A stretch of 64,000 bases of DNA. Source: Neoscytalidium dimidiatum (taxonomy: Eukaryota; Ascomycota; Dothideomycetes; Botryosphaeriales; Botryosphaeriaceae). Each line of letters starts with the position of its first letter. Within the stretch, counting starts at the first letter, position 1. Shown here piece by piece: positions 32,880 to 42,381 of the stretch. The notes below the pieces were generated by a model. It saw only the letters and a program-made list of their open reading frames with translations, ran no database searches and was not told where the DNA came from. The translations under genes and the position numbers were made by a program. The DNA is taken from positions 992,001 through 1,056,000 of the forward strand of contig CM074696.1 in the NCBI GenBank assembly GCA_037367355.1, given 5' to 3'.

Positions 32880-33995
32880 ATGCTCCAGCCCCATGGCAGC
32901 ATCGATTTCAACTGGAGTGTACAGCCACTTGGCGCTCAAAGCACTAAGGACAGCCCTCCGAGGAAGTACTGCAGGTATAAATGTGTCGTCTGTTGGCATC
33001 GCAAGACCTCCATCTTCGACAGGAGCCCAGGTCCCCTCGACGCCTCAGGCGGGTCGACGTACGTCGCCATTTTCGAAGCTGAAGTCATGATGCCAGTACG
33101 GCACTTTTGGGAGCCGTACCAGCGCGAGCCACGGTGGGAGGTGCAGACGACTGTCCTCGGGTCGCTCCGGGATAAAGTTATCAACGCCGCCGAAGAGCGC
33201 TGGGGCCCCTCGTTCCTCCAGAAAATGTTGCTCCGGGCGCAGAGCAAGGACGTGGTCATGGATGAGAAGCTTGCATATCTGACCATGCACTCGATGGGTG
33301 GTTTTGATAGCGGCGGCCGATGGAAGTACGTCCCAAAGAGTCTCGAAGGAGAGCTCACGTCAGAACAGGAGTACCCACAGATCAATCCGTACACCGAAGA
33401 GAAGTTTCATCGATGGCAGGAAGCCATGCGTGACATCGATGCGAGGCAGCTCGAATGGAAAGAGATGAACACTGCACAGCCAATGCCAAAGCGGCGAATC
33501 TCGACGCGGCGGAGGTTGCCCTGGACCGAAGAGGGCTATGAATCTACTTCCGACAGCGAGGGGATCTACCGAGCCAGGGTCCCTCTTCGACGGACCTCGA
33601 TGCGCAGCAGCCGTCCTGAAGGCTATGGCCCTCATGGCCGGATCTACGGCCCCCCATCTGGCGGCCCTCCCCAAAGGAGCTACTTCGAGTCTCACGATCG
33701 GCCTCGCCAATACCGTAAATCTGCATACTACGGGGACACCAACCGCTCGGGAAGTCCACGGTTGTCACATCCCAGCGAGCAGGGTGTCAGCCAAGCGAAG
33801 AAGAGGAAGAAGACACATGTCCGGCCCACAAACAGACACTCGAGGGGAATTGGTCCGGGCAAGGTGATACCTATTGAGGAAGACGATGATTGCTCCGAGA
33901 TTATCAAACCGCGAGGACGTAGCAGGGCTGAAGTGCCACCAAGGCTGGCCATAACGGAGGGGCTCACGTCTGCTCCCTCACATGAGCTCACTTAA
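32880..33995 (+). CDS. hypothetical basic protein (island orphan)
   Basis: A 371-residue frame from the first ATG. The open frame begins at 32850 just after a stop codon, directly next to a CAG acceptor-like site, so a 5' exon may be missing. The N-terminal half looks folded: a CRYKCVVCWHR segment with three cysteines, then YVAIFEAEVMMPVRHFW and SLRDKVINAAEERWGPSFLQ. The second half is Arg/Ser/Gly/Tyr-rich disorder (GYGPHGRIYGPPSGG) with a KKRKKTH cluster that could be a nuclear signal, followed by an acidic IPIEEDDD stretch resembling a SUMO-interacting motif. No known family is recognised. Coding character (long frame, no low-complexity shadow) is better than for its island neighbours. Confidence 0.55.
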   Translation: MLQPHGSIDFNWSVQPLGAQSTKDSPPRKYCRYKCVVCWHRKTSIFDRSPGPLDASGGSTYVAIFEAEVMMPVRHFWEPYQREPRWEVQTTVLGSLRDKVINAAEERWGPSFLQKMLLRAQSKDVVMDEKLAYLTMHSMGGFDSGGRWKYVPKSLEGELTSEQEYPQINPYTEEKFHRWQEAMRDIDARQLEWKEMNTAQPMPKRRISTRRRLPWTEEGYESTSDSEGIYRARVPLRRTSMRSSRPEGYGPHGRIYGPPSGGPPQRSYFESHDRPRQYRKSAYYGDTNRSGSPRLSHPSEQGVSQAKKRKKTHVRPTNRHSRGIGPGKVIPIEEDDDCSEIIKPRGRSRAEVPPRLAITEGLTSAPSHELT

Positions 33996-34159
33996 CACTC
34001 TTCAAGTTAGTTACACTAGACCCATCGAATTTCGAAAACGGTATTCCAATAGAGCCAGGACCGGGACAGAGGAGCGGATAGAGCCGAAGGTCTTGTATCG
34101 TGCGAAATAGCTGGGTATCATATTATAGCAGAATGTAAAGCAATAGAGTATGACCTTCT

Positions 34160-36158
34160 TCACGCGAACAGTACTCCTACCATAGTCCTTACTGCCTCAA
34201 ACACGCCCATCTCCACAAGAAGTTTGTCGAAGGTAGCGGGGATCTTTGAGAAAGATCCCCGATCATCTGCCTCTCGCCCTGTTGTCCGTATCTTTAGCTC
34301 GTACTCGTCAATTTCGTCTCCGCGAACTGCACTTACAGACACTGGGCAGAGCCACATCTGCACCAACCGCAGACTCTGCCTCTCCCGTCCAATCAAACCG
34401 TATTTTCCACGACACCTTGAACAGGACTTCCTTGCTCTTGAAAACAATGCTTTCACGGCCAAGTCCACGTAGCAACTCTGCCCTGCTGATAGGATGCTCA
34501 TCATTTTCTTTGTCTGTAAGGTCGTTGCCGATCCCAGAGACCTCCTCTGCTTCATCCTCAAGAGCGTTTGAGCTCGAAGACACGTGGTACTGACCTCTTT
34601 TGCCCTGTGGAGCCTTGTTGCCACTTTGGGTCACCTCCGCTTCCAGAGCATCGCTCAGGAGACGGCCAAATTCCCGGTGGCACCGCGCCCAGCACTTCGC
34701 ACGCTTTATAGCGAGATCGTAATACGACTCTGTTGCCCAGCACACTGCACCAACATCATTCTCTGCAGCTCGTTGCGTGATCCAAGTGCCCAATTCGTAG
34801 GAAGCCCACGGTGATACGGATTGGATCTCAAGCTTGGAAACACTTTGAGCAGAGGGGTCCGCTGTCATTACAAAGTCAAGGTGCAACAATGAGGAGGGAG
34901 AATGCATGCTGATTGAATGGAGTTGGTGCGCAGATTCCTTGGCGACCACATCCATCTTAGATTTGTAATTGAAGGAAGTGAACAATTGCAAATAGGGAAG
35001 CGGATCTTTCAACTCGATAGGCTCATGAGTAAGTAATGGCTTCTCCAGCTCGTCGGGCGGCGGTGTTGGTAAAGTTACGGGCTTTGCGAGAGGAAGGAAG
35101 GCTGATAAAAGAGCAGATAATGGCGGGGCTTCATGTTGTTTGACATCAAGGGATGGGTTGGTTTTGTTGACAAGGGAGATCAGGGAGGAGACATCTTCGG
35201 TATAGTCTGTTGGAGCAACACGACTACGCTCAATCTCCAATTCGTAGAGCTTGACCTCCTCCTGAAGCTCTTGCAATTGTTTTTGGAGCTGTTCCTTCTC
35301 CTCTTGCCTCGGATCTGCCCCCAGCATTGTCGGTACGACGGCAACTGGTCCCCGTTCCACACCACTTGCCTCCGTCATCTGTGGCGTTCTCTCTACCGGT
35401 AGCACTTCCTTTACGGTTGGGGTTTCCGCACCAGCATCGTCCTGCCTAGCTAGCGATTCCATTCGCAACTGGGATTCCCTGGGCTTGAATGGTGATGATA
35501 GGCGCTGTCCAAGGGATTCGTTCCTCTTCGGTCTTTTGCTTGGCGACGAGAAGAGCCCTTCCTGTGGAGGCAGATCCGGCCTTCCAGCAGGAGAGCCTGC
35601 TGGGTGCGTGGGCAAATCATCCTCAGCAGACGTTCTCCTCTCCGCGTTTGTAGTCTCTTGCGCCTGTTGATCTGCCGCTGCGGCCTGGAGGACGTCTCTG
35701 CTAGGAAGACTCCGGCCACCCATCGATTGCCTGCGCTGGCTTCCTTCCTGTGTTGGGTCTCCTTCCGGGCGGTCGACATCTGCACCAGCCGCCTGCAAAA
35801 CATCCATTCTCGGCAGCTTGCGGCCGCCTATTGATTGTCTGCGTTTACCTTCATCGGGCACTAAGGGATCCGCGTCTGGTCGTTGTTGACTTTCGCCAAG
35901 GACATATGCTCGCGCAAGTTGACCTCGGCCAGAGGGATCTGCTGCGATTGCTGGACCTGCAGTCGCAGAGGCAGCCGAAGAGCGCCTGGACAAGATCTCA
36001 GGATTAAAGCGGGCAAGACTGGCTTTCGTGGGCGATAACCAAGACGCGCGGCGCGGAGGTGTTCGGCGTAGGGCATTTCGAGGGCGAAAGTCGCCAGTCG
36101 CGGAGACTTCAGGAGGGTCGGCAGAGGTTCTGCGGCGTTTTGGCGAAGGCTCAGTCAT
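34160..36158 (-). CDS. candidate kinetochore protein with coiled coil
   Basis: A 646-residue protein in two exons, 36158-34337 and 34278-34160. The 58-nt intron (GTAAGT donor, CAACAG acceptor) joins VALPSV to WREADDRGSF in phase; unspliced, the frame runs into a stop. The first 280 residues are disordered, with SP sites and two copies of a motif RRQS[IM]GGR.LP..DVLQAA about 37 residues apart. A short coiled coil follows (near 280-312, QLQKQLQELQEEVKLYELEIE), and then a globular C-terminal domain of about 300 residues with hydrophobic strands (LLHLDFVMTAD, VSWKIRFDW) and a conserved-looking end GVFEAVRTMVGVLF. Coiled coil plus an RWD-like globular end fits COMA/Sim4-type inner kinetochore subunits, but the exact identity is not established. 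Gene content is sure; function is inference. Confidence 0.7.
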
Positions 36159-36543
36159 GGCTGGTCGCTGCAGCGCGCAAATGTGCGTGAGCGGTGTTGG
36201 CAAGTTAGGTGAGTAGTATATGGATGTGACGGAGGGCCGGGGAGTCGCGTGGGCACGAGCACGCGTCGCGAGCGGGCGGGAACAAGCTTCGGGCGGAAAA
36301 CGTCCGAAGGGGTCCGAGGCCGGGGCCCTGGTCAGCCCGCGTTCGAAGCCCGGATGACTTCATCGCTCTTTTTCACCTTCCACCCGCTCCTCCTCCACAC
36401 AACGCTCCACCCGGCATGGATTTCTTGCGTCACCGCAGCGCTTTATAAATCTGTCAGAATCTGTACTTCCCTTCTAAGCAACGTAGGTATCGCGCTCGCA
36501 GCATATAGTCGCACACCTTTTCCTCTTCGCTGCCGAACGCGCA
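36159..36543. promoter_or_regulatory. shared divergent promoter
   Basis: The 385 bp between the candidate kinetochore gene (-) and the UPF0651 gene (+). A TTATAAAT at about 36443-36450, roughly 95 bp upstream of the plus-strand ATG, is TATA-like. Confidence 0.5.
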
Positions 36544-37332
36544 ATGGTTCCTCGAATTTCCCGTCTACCTCTCTGCACCAGCTGTCTGCGGCAGCTCCGG
36601 CCCGACATCCGCCCTCGCCATGTACGCCTCGCAAACAGTGATACAATACAACGGCGTACGATCAAGTATTACATCGCAAAACCAGGCGAGCAAGCAACAC
36701 CACTTCAAGGCTTTTACGCCGACATGCTCGCGCACCCACTGCACCGCACGCCTACTGCCACGCGCACTGTTCCCGAGCCATCACTAAAAGAGGAACTCCC
36801 GGAAACCGAGAAGGAGGAAACGCTTGCCAAGGCGCGAATTGTCTTCGGGTCGCGCCTGGCCGGGCCGGCGGAGCGCAAGGAGGAGCGCGACAAGCAGGCC
36901 AAGATGATCGCAGGCGTGCTTGTGCCGCCGAAGCCCGAGGAGCCGGACAATTGCTGTATGTCGGGCTGCGTCAACTGCGTGTGGGACGTCTACGGCGAGG
37001 AGCTAGAGGAATGGGCGCGGGCGAGTGCCGAGGCGAAGGCGAGAATAAGGGCTCAGGAGACAGAGAAGAGATTGAAAGGCCAGGGAACAGGTCGAATGAT
37101 TTCGGGTGAAGGGACCCCAACACATGTGGCAAGCTCGATGGATGATGACGGTGGCGGAAGCGAGACAAACTGGAGCATTGATTTGGCTGAATTGGGCGGT
37201 TTGGATGACGTTCCTGAGGGCAAGCCAACGCAGGAGGACCTCTGGAAAGATATTCCCGTGGGTATCAGGGAGTTCATGAAGACGGAAAAGAGGTTAAAAG
37301 AGCAGCATGCTCAAGAAGAAGCCCGCGCTTGA
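36544..37332 (+). CDS. mitochondrial oxidoreductase-like (UPF0651/OXLD1) protein
   Basis: An intronless 262-residue protein. The N-terminus (MVPRISRLPLCTSCLRQLRP) is basic, lacks acidic residues and carries Arg/Ser/Leu like a mitochondrial presequence. Near residue 130 is the small oxidoreductase-like domain PPKPEEPDNCCMSGCVNC followed by VWDVYGEELEEW; the C-C-x(3)-C-x(2)-C cluster and WDxY are the family signature (Pfam oxidoreductase-like, yeast and fission yeast UPF0651 proteins, human OXLD1). The family is mitochondrial with no settled function. The C-terminal third is low complexity, with an acidic DDDGGGSE stretch and an amphipathic end. The family name rests on the cysteine motif, which is clear; enzyme activity is not implied. 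Confidence 0.9.
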   Translation: MVPRISRLPLCTSCLRQLRPDIRPRHVRLANSDTIQRRTIKYYIAKPGEQATPLQGFYADMLAHPLHRTPTATRTVPEPSLKEELPETEKEETLAKARIVFGSRLAGPAERKEERDKQAKMIAGVLVPPKPEEPDNCCMSGCVNCVWDVYGEELEEWARASAEAKARIRAQETEKRLKGQGTGRMISGEGTPTHVASSMDDDGGGSETNWSIDLAELGGLDDVPEGKPTQEDLWKDIPVGIREFMKTEKRLKEQHAQEEARA

Positions 37333-37571
37333 ACGGGAGTCATTGTACAGATGATTGTACATTTGCATTTTGGTTGGGGGGGGCTTGTTGCGCTTTTAGA
37401 TCGATTATACCCAGCCACACGGGCTATTCGAGGTACAGCGTCTTTGTAGGCTATAGTGGATCATAGACCTGATCCGTTCCACGCGCAAGACTTCTCTCTC
37501 CCGGGTAGACTTGAATGCTCCATGTACAATTCCGGGACGCCAGCTTATGCCTTCCTTCTTCTTCGTATGTC

Positions 37572-38045
37572 TTAGTCGACGTCGACACCCTTGGCCCTCA
37601 GCTCAGTCCTCGCCTGCTCAATCTCCGCCATCAATTCTTTGTGCGCCTGCGGCACGTCGTTGAAGGTGAAGACGCCCAGTCCCAGCTTGAACAGGAGGTA
37701 TGCACCAAAGGAGACAAGAACCCAGAAAGGAATCTATTGAATCGAAAAGAAGGGCCGTCAACAATTGAGCTTATATCATATAGCGAGCGTATAATGGTTT
37801 TTTTTTTTTTTTTTTTTTAGGGAGACGCTGAGGATATGTCGTGCGCGGAATTGAGGCAGGGTACGTACGACGGGAATGACTTCGTCCTGGATCTTGGAGG
37901 AAATCGGGACAAGGCCAAGATACAGGGCCAGATAGAGCTACCTATAGCGTCAGTGACTGTAGTTGCAAAGCAGCGAAGAGAAGGGGTCGCAGCGCACCGA
38001 CGAGAGCAGGAGGCCAACGGAGATGGTCTGCTGGGCGCGAGTCAT
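37572..38045 (-). CDS. dpm3: dolichol-phosphate mannosyltransferase subunit 3 (DPM3)
   Basis: A 92-residue ER membrane protein in three short exons, 38045-37998, 37937-37869 and 37733-37572, too small for an ordinary ORF scan. It stabilises the catalytic Dpm1 in the ER membrane for dolichol-phosphate-mannose synthesis, used in N-glycosylation, O-mannosylation and GPI anchors. The spliced protein starts MTRAQQTISVGLLLSS and has two membrane segments: LYLALYLGLVPI and IPFWVLVSFGAYLL. The C-terminus is the cytosolic coiled segment FNDVPQAHKELMAEIEQAR ending KGVDVD, all standard for DPM3. Introns are 60 and 135 nt; intron 2 holds a 21-nt homopolymer. Joints keep phase and match family length exactly. 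Confidence 0.93.
37798..37818. repeat. T21 homopolymer inside DPM3 intron 2
   Basis: Twenty-one T on the plus strand, therefore A21 in the DPM3 transcript, within its second intron. On the sense strand it is purine, so it is not the intron's polypyrimidine tract. Confidence 0.92.
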
Positions 38046-38421
38046 GTTGAAAAGTGTTGTTGGGCGAAGAGACGATATAAAGAGAGGACTGGAAGAAAAA
38101 GGTTGAAGGAGCGGAGGGGTTCAGGTGGTTATGTTGGGTGGAGCTGAGTCGCTTTGCTGGTGCTGCTGGACGGGATTCAGTCGGAGCTCATGCGCAACGC
38201 TGGCCGCGGGAGCGTCAAGGTGGCCCCCGGGCGGCATTACACGTGACGGCGATCCTGCGCTGCAAGGGCACCCCGGTCCCCTATCGAAGGCCCCAGAACC
38301 GCTGCCCTACGCATCCTCAAATACTCCACTCAAAACATGCAAAGGAGACTTCAACAGCTCCTTTCGCCCCAATACCTTTTAGCATAGTCTTAAGTTTCCC
38401 TTTTGGCAGAATCTTAAGGAA
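38046..38421. promoter_or_regulatory. shared divergent promoter
   Basis: The 376 bp between DPM3 (-) and the SmgGDS-like gene (+). It holds a GC-rich core near 38.2 kb and a pyrimidine-rich leader before 38422. No specific site was identified. Confidence 0.45.
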
Positions 38422-40311
38422 ATGGAGTGGCCACCAGCCAACAAACCGCTTTCCCTGATCAAGGCTGCTAAATCATTCTTTGATTCGCCGGACCAGGAAC
38501 CATCTCCGAACTCGCTCGAGGGCCTGATAGTCCGGCTCGAAGACCTCCGGAAAGGCGATCAGCCCGAGTTGTGGGACAAGCTGCTGGAAATATTAGCCGA
38601 CGCGAGCCGTGATCGTGAGTCCTCACCCACCACCACATCTATCCGTTATCTCCAAGTTCTAATACTCTTCAGAGAAGTGGCGTGAGCCCGTTGAGAAGTC
38701 CGGTCTACTAAAATACTACCTGGAGCATCTAGATGCGGCAACACTTCCTGCTACCTCTTTAAAGCAACTGCTGCGTGCCATTGGAAACGGCGTTGCAGAC
38801 CGCGATGAGTCCCGAGCAGTTGTGCTTCCTTTCTTGGATAAAATTATAAGTTGCTTGCAGAATCCTGCACTTCTGCCTGTTGCAATCAGTGTCCTCTACA
38901 ATACCTGTTTAGGCTATGGTACATACTGACCCGAATTTCTCCTCTCTTGTACCTTCAAAAGACTAATAACCGAATAGAATCTGCACAGAAAGAGGCGGCC
39001 GGCCTACGGCTCGACCGGCAGTTGTGCCGACATTTATCGGATGAGACACCAAATGTTTCCCAAGTTATAGAGCTCTTGGCTTGGGTTAGTGACAACCTGT
39101 CGGAGGGTGTGCTTGCCGAGTCTGAAGACTGCTTGAACGCAATAATGCAGTACATATCCTCCTGCGAAGAGTGGGAGGACTTCAAGAACCTGATCGCCGC
39201 AGCATCCGTCTACCTGCAAGACAGCACCATTCAGAACAAAGTCTTGCACTCGGACGGCCTCACCCAAATCACGCACCTGCTCAAGCAAAAGACCGACGAG
39301 CTTCAGCTCCTCCAACTTACCATGGACGAAGAAGAGAAGAAAGACTTCCTCGAAGACCTCCGTATCACAACTGGCATCGTCATGAACATCATCGCCAGCA
39401 TCACCGCCTCCGACGACTTCACCCGCCTCTACAACCTCTCCTCCCCTCTCATCCAAGAACAGGGCTCTTGGCTGTCCTCTCCGAGCCCGATCCTCCAGAC
39501 TTGCGCCTGCATCACGCTCGGCAACATCGCCGTCTCGGATGAAGCCAACATCAAACTGGTCCACGACCACAAATACCACCTCCCTACCCTCGCAATCCTC
39601 TCCTCCCCCTCCGCCGACCGCACCCTCCTCTACCTCGCCACCGGCTTCCTGCGGCACCTCGCGCAGCCGGCCGCCAACAACGAGGCGGTCTCGACCGCCG
39701 GCGCCATCCCGACGCTCGCCGCCCTCCTCAGCCGGAAGGAGACCGAGCTCGACTTCGAGATCGCCGCAGTCCTACGCCGCCTTGTCAACCACTCGCCCGC
39801 CAACGCGGTCGCGCTCGCCGAGGATGCCGCCACCATCGACAAGCTGCTCGTTGCGGCCAAGCAGTCCAAGACGGGTTTCGAGGTCGGCCGCTTGCTCATC
39901 GCCATCGGCCGCAAGCTGCGCGAGCGGGAGTCGGCAAGCCCGGACGAGGCGGCGCGGATGCGGGAGTGCTGGCGGAGCTTGCTGGCGCACGAGGAGGTGA
40001 CACGCCCACTGGTGCTGATGGTGCGGCAGGATCAGGTGCCGGCGCTGGCGGCGGAGGGCTGGTTTGGATTCGGGTTGTTTGCGGGGTCGAAGGAGGGAGC
40101 GCGGAAGGTGGCGGACGCGTTCAAAGATGAGGACGAGTGGAAGATTATCAGGGAGGCCGTGACGAATGGGGATGAGAATGATTCAAATAGGAAGAATGCA
40201 GTGACTGCGGCGCATTTGGTTGCGGACCGATTGGAGGATGGTGAGGAGAAGGTGAAGTGGGAGAGTTTGGCGAAGGAGGGAAGGGAAGGTGTAGATACAG
40301 CCGCGGAGTGA
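38422..40311 (+). CDS. SmgGDS-like armadillo protein (Rap1 GTPase-GDP dissociation stimulator)
   Basis: A 590-residue protein in exons 38422-38614, 38673-38918 and 38978-40311, with introns of 58 and 59 nt (the second with a clear CTAATAAC branch site) in phase. The whole length is alpha-helical armadillo-type repeats: for example LLKYYLEHLD, VLPFLDKIISCLQNPALLPVAISVLYN, VIELLAWVSDNL, ILQTCACITLGNIAVSDEAN and LLYLATGFLRHLAQPAANNEAV, the last two being classic ARM helices 2-3. Overall order and length fit the fungal homologs of SmgGDS/RAP1GDS1, which chaperone and activate small GTPases with polybasic tails such as Rho and Rap. The GTPase partner cannot be read from sequence. The C-terminal 40 residues are acidic and basic helix. 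Confidence 0.85.
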
Positions 40312-41175
40312 GGCTATCATGTCTGGTTTTGAGAACGACATAGACTGAGCATTGCGAATGTATATATCGACGGTCGCAAAAGGTTAGATGTATCAAGTGA
40401 TGATATCAATGAATAGGACAACCAGAGACTCAATTACAGACAAGCTAGTGGCTATAGTAACAGTAGTATTAGTAATGGACGTACCATATTGCATGTTGTT
40501 TATGATATGAGCCTCTACAGACGATCCCTTCCTAGCAAGAGCAACAACCTCCAAGCTGTATTCCCTCGCGTTAGCTAACGGAGTGTGAGAAGCAGTTAAA
40601 GTTCATCGATATCTCTGCCTTGTTAGCGACTGGGTGAGGTTAGAATCAAATTAACATGCACTCTAGTCTGATTAATCTGACCATCTATTGAGTATGTGGA
40701 CAGGAGTCAATGAACTCATCGTCCTCCTAGACTACTTCAAGTCCGATATGAGTTTCATTGTGGCCTTTTCTTCTTCCCTTAAAACAGAAAAAAAAAAAAA
40801 ACGATGAAGAAAGAAAGAAAACACCCCCTCCAGGGGGGAAATACCCAGGCTTAAATCCTCATCTACACCGGTGCCGGGGGTTTCTTGCAGCTCTCCTGCC
40901 ATCGAAGCCACATCGAGCCTCTGGTCTATATTTTCGTAGACGGCTTACGCGGCGTGTTATACTAGTCGTCGTCAAGCTATCAGCCACGTTCAGCCACGAC
41001 CCGAACTTTGCCAGGCGCCCTTTGCCATACACGGATCGCTGGACCAATTCCAGAGGATATGTTCATTTAATTATTCTCTACAGTTTAAATAAACAGTCAA
41101 ATTATTTCGTGACCTCATCGCTTCCTTACAGCCCCATGACTCCCCTTAGCAATCTTGATATCCAATAGCCCTGAC
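40312..41175. other. convergent 3' intergenic region
   Basis: It lies between the SmgGDS-like gene (+) and the secreted-protein gene (-), whose 3' ends face each other. It is AT-rich with an A-run at about 40787-40801. No gene is seen. Confidence 0.6.
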
Positions 41176-42381
41176 TTAAGCATCGGTGTACACAAAGTCC
41201 TGAATGGCGCTGATCCCACCGAAGTCAAGGCTACTGTCAACGGTGTACGCAAGCGAGTTGTAAACAGTGTAGTGATCACTGCCATCGTAGTAGCCCTCAT
41301 TGACAGCGTACGTGCTATTCCAGGGCAGAACATACAGGGCACAGAAAAGACCCTGGGGCTCCTCGTTCTTGGCCAGAGCGTAGGCGACGAAATAGTTGCA
41401 CGCCTTGTAGGTGCCATCCGAGGCAGGGTGCTCTTGGTCGTAGGCCGTCTGGGCCTTGCATGCCTTGGCGCAAATACGCGGGTCATAAGCGTCGGTGTAG
41501 GTCGTGTATGTGATGTAGCTATCGAATGATTTGTAAAGCGGCGCATTGACAGCCGCATCGCCGAAGTCCTTGGGAGCGTTGAAGCCGTCGATGGAGGTCA
41601 TGGTCGGGCTGGATAGCTTGGTATCCTTCTTGTTGTAGCCGTTGGAGCCCGTGATGACGACCTGGAAGTTATCGCGCCACTGGCCGGTGTTCGTGGCCTT
41701 CGTCGCTGCGACATGATAGGCGTAGAGTGTGCAGCCAATGGTAGTAATACTGGCGGGGTTTCCATTCGCATCGCAGCCAGTATCCTTGGAAGGGTCGCGC
41801 TCGAAATAGATGTTGAAACCCAAGCATAGAGCCTCGGCATCGCAGAAGGCAGAGCACTTAGCAGGATCATATTCCTCAAGAGTGTGGACGGTCAAATAAC
41901 CCATCTGTTGCACGGAGCCCTGAAGGTTTTTGAAGTTGGTAGCGGCTACATAGTCCGCCGGGGCAGTAGCTTCGAGAGCCGGTGTTGTCAGCGAAGGGTC
42001 AGAGACCCAAGCACTGGGGCTGGCCGTGACTACCGGGCCGTAACTGAGAGAGGTGGGTCAGCGCGAGGACGTTCATTCTTGAAGTGGCATTGGCACTTAC
42101 CCTGTATAGGTCTGGCAGCTATCGCGCTTCTGAACGACCGAAGTGACAACAGCACTCGTAGCAGCTGCGATGGCAGAGGTAGCATCGTAGGCAGAAGTGG
42201 CCTCAGCCACTGTAGTTGCTTGGACGATAGGATCGACAGGGCCCAAATCAGCGGGTTTGATGGCCGCGATCTCATCCGCGCGATCTGCAGCAATCTTTGC
42301 AAAGTTCATGACCTGTCTCTTCTGGACAGGGCCAGCGGCGGCTAGGCCAATGGCAAAGGGAAGAAGAGCTGCGGCGCGCAT
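41176..42381 (-). CDS. secreted cysteine-containing protein
   Basis: A 382-residue secreted protein in two exons, 42381-42101 and 42043-41176, with a 57-nt GTAAGT...CAG intron in phase. A signal peptide is clear (MRAAALLPFAIGLAAAGPV), followed by a KR dibasic site at residues 21-22, as for Kex2 processing; a second KR lies near residue 87. The mature part is Ala/Thr-rich, then a region with spaced cysteines (KCSAFCDAEALCLGFNIYFERD and RICAKACKAQTAYDQ) and an N-glycosylation NST. The CxxFCxxxxxCxGFN pattern resembles PAN/apple-like repeats of fungal secreted glycoproteins, seen twice here. It is probably a cell-wall or extracellular protein with unknown ligand. There is no GPI signal at the C-terminus. 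Confidence 0.85.

Noticed and set aside
36330..36360. GTTCGAAGCCC, resembling a tRNA T-loop
   Set aside because: No acceptor stem, D-loop or anticodon arm could be folded around it.
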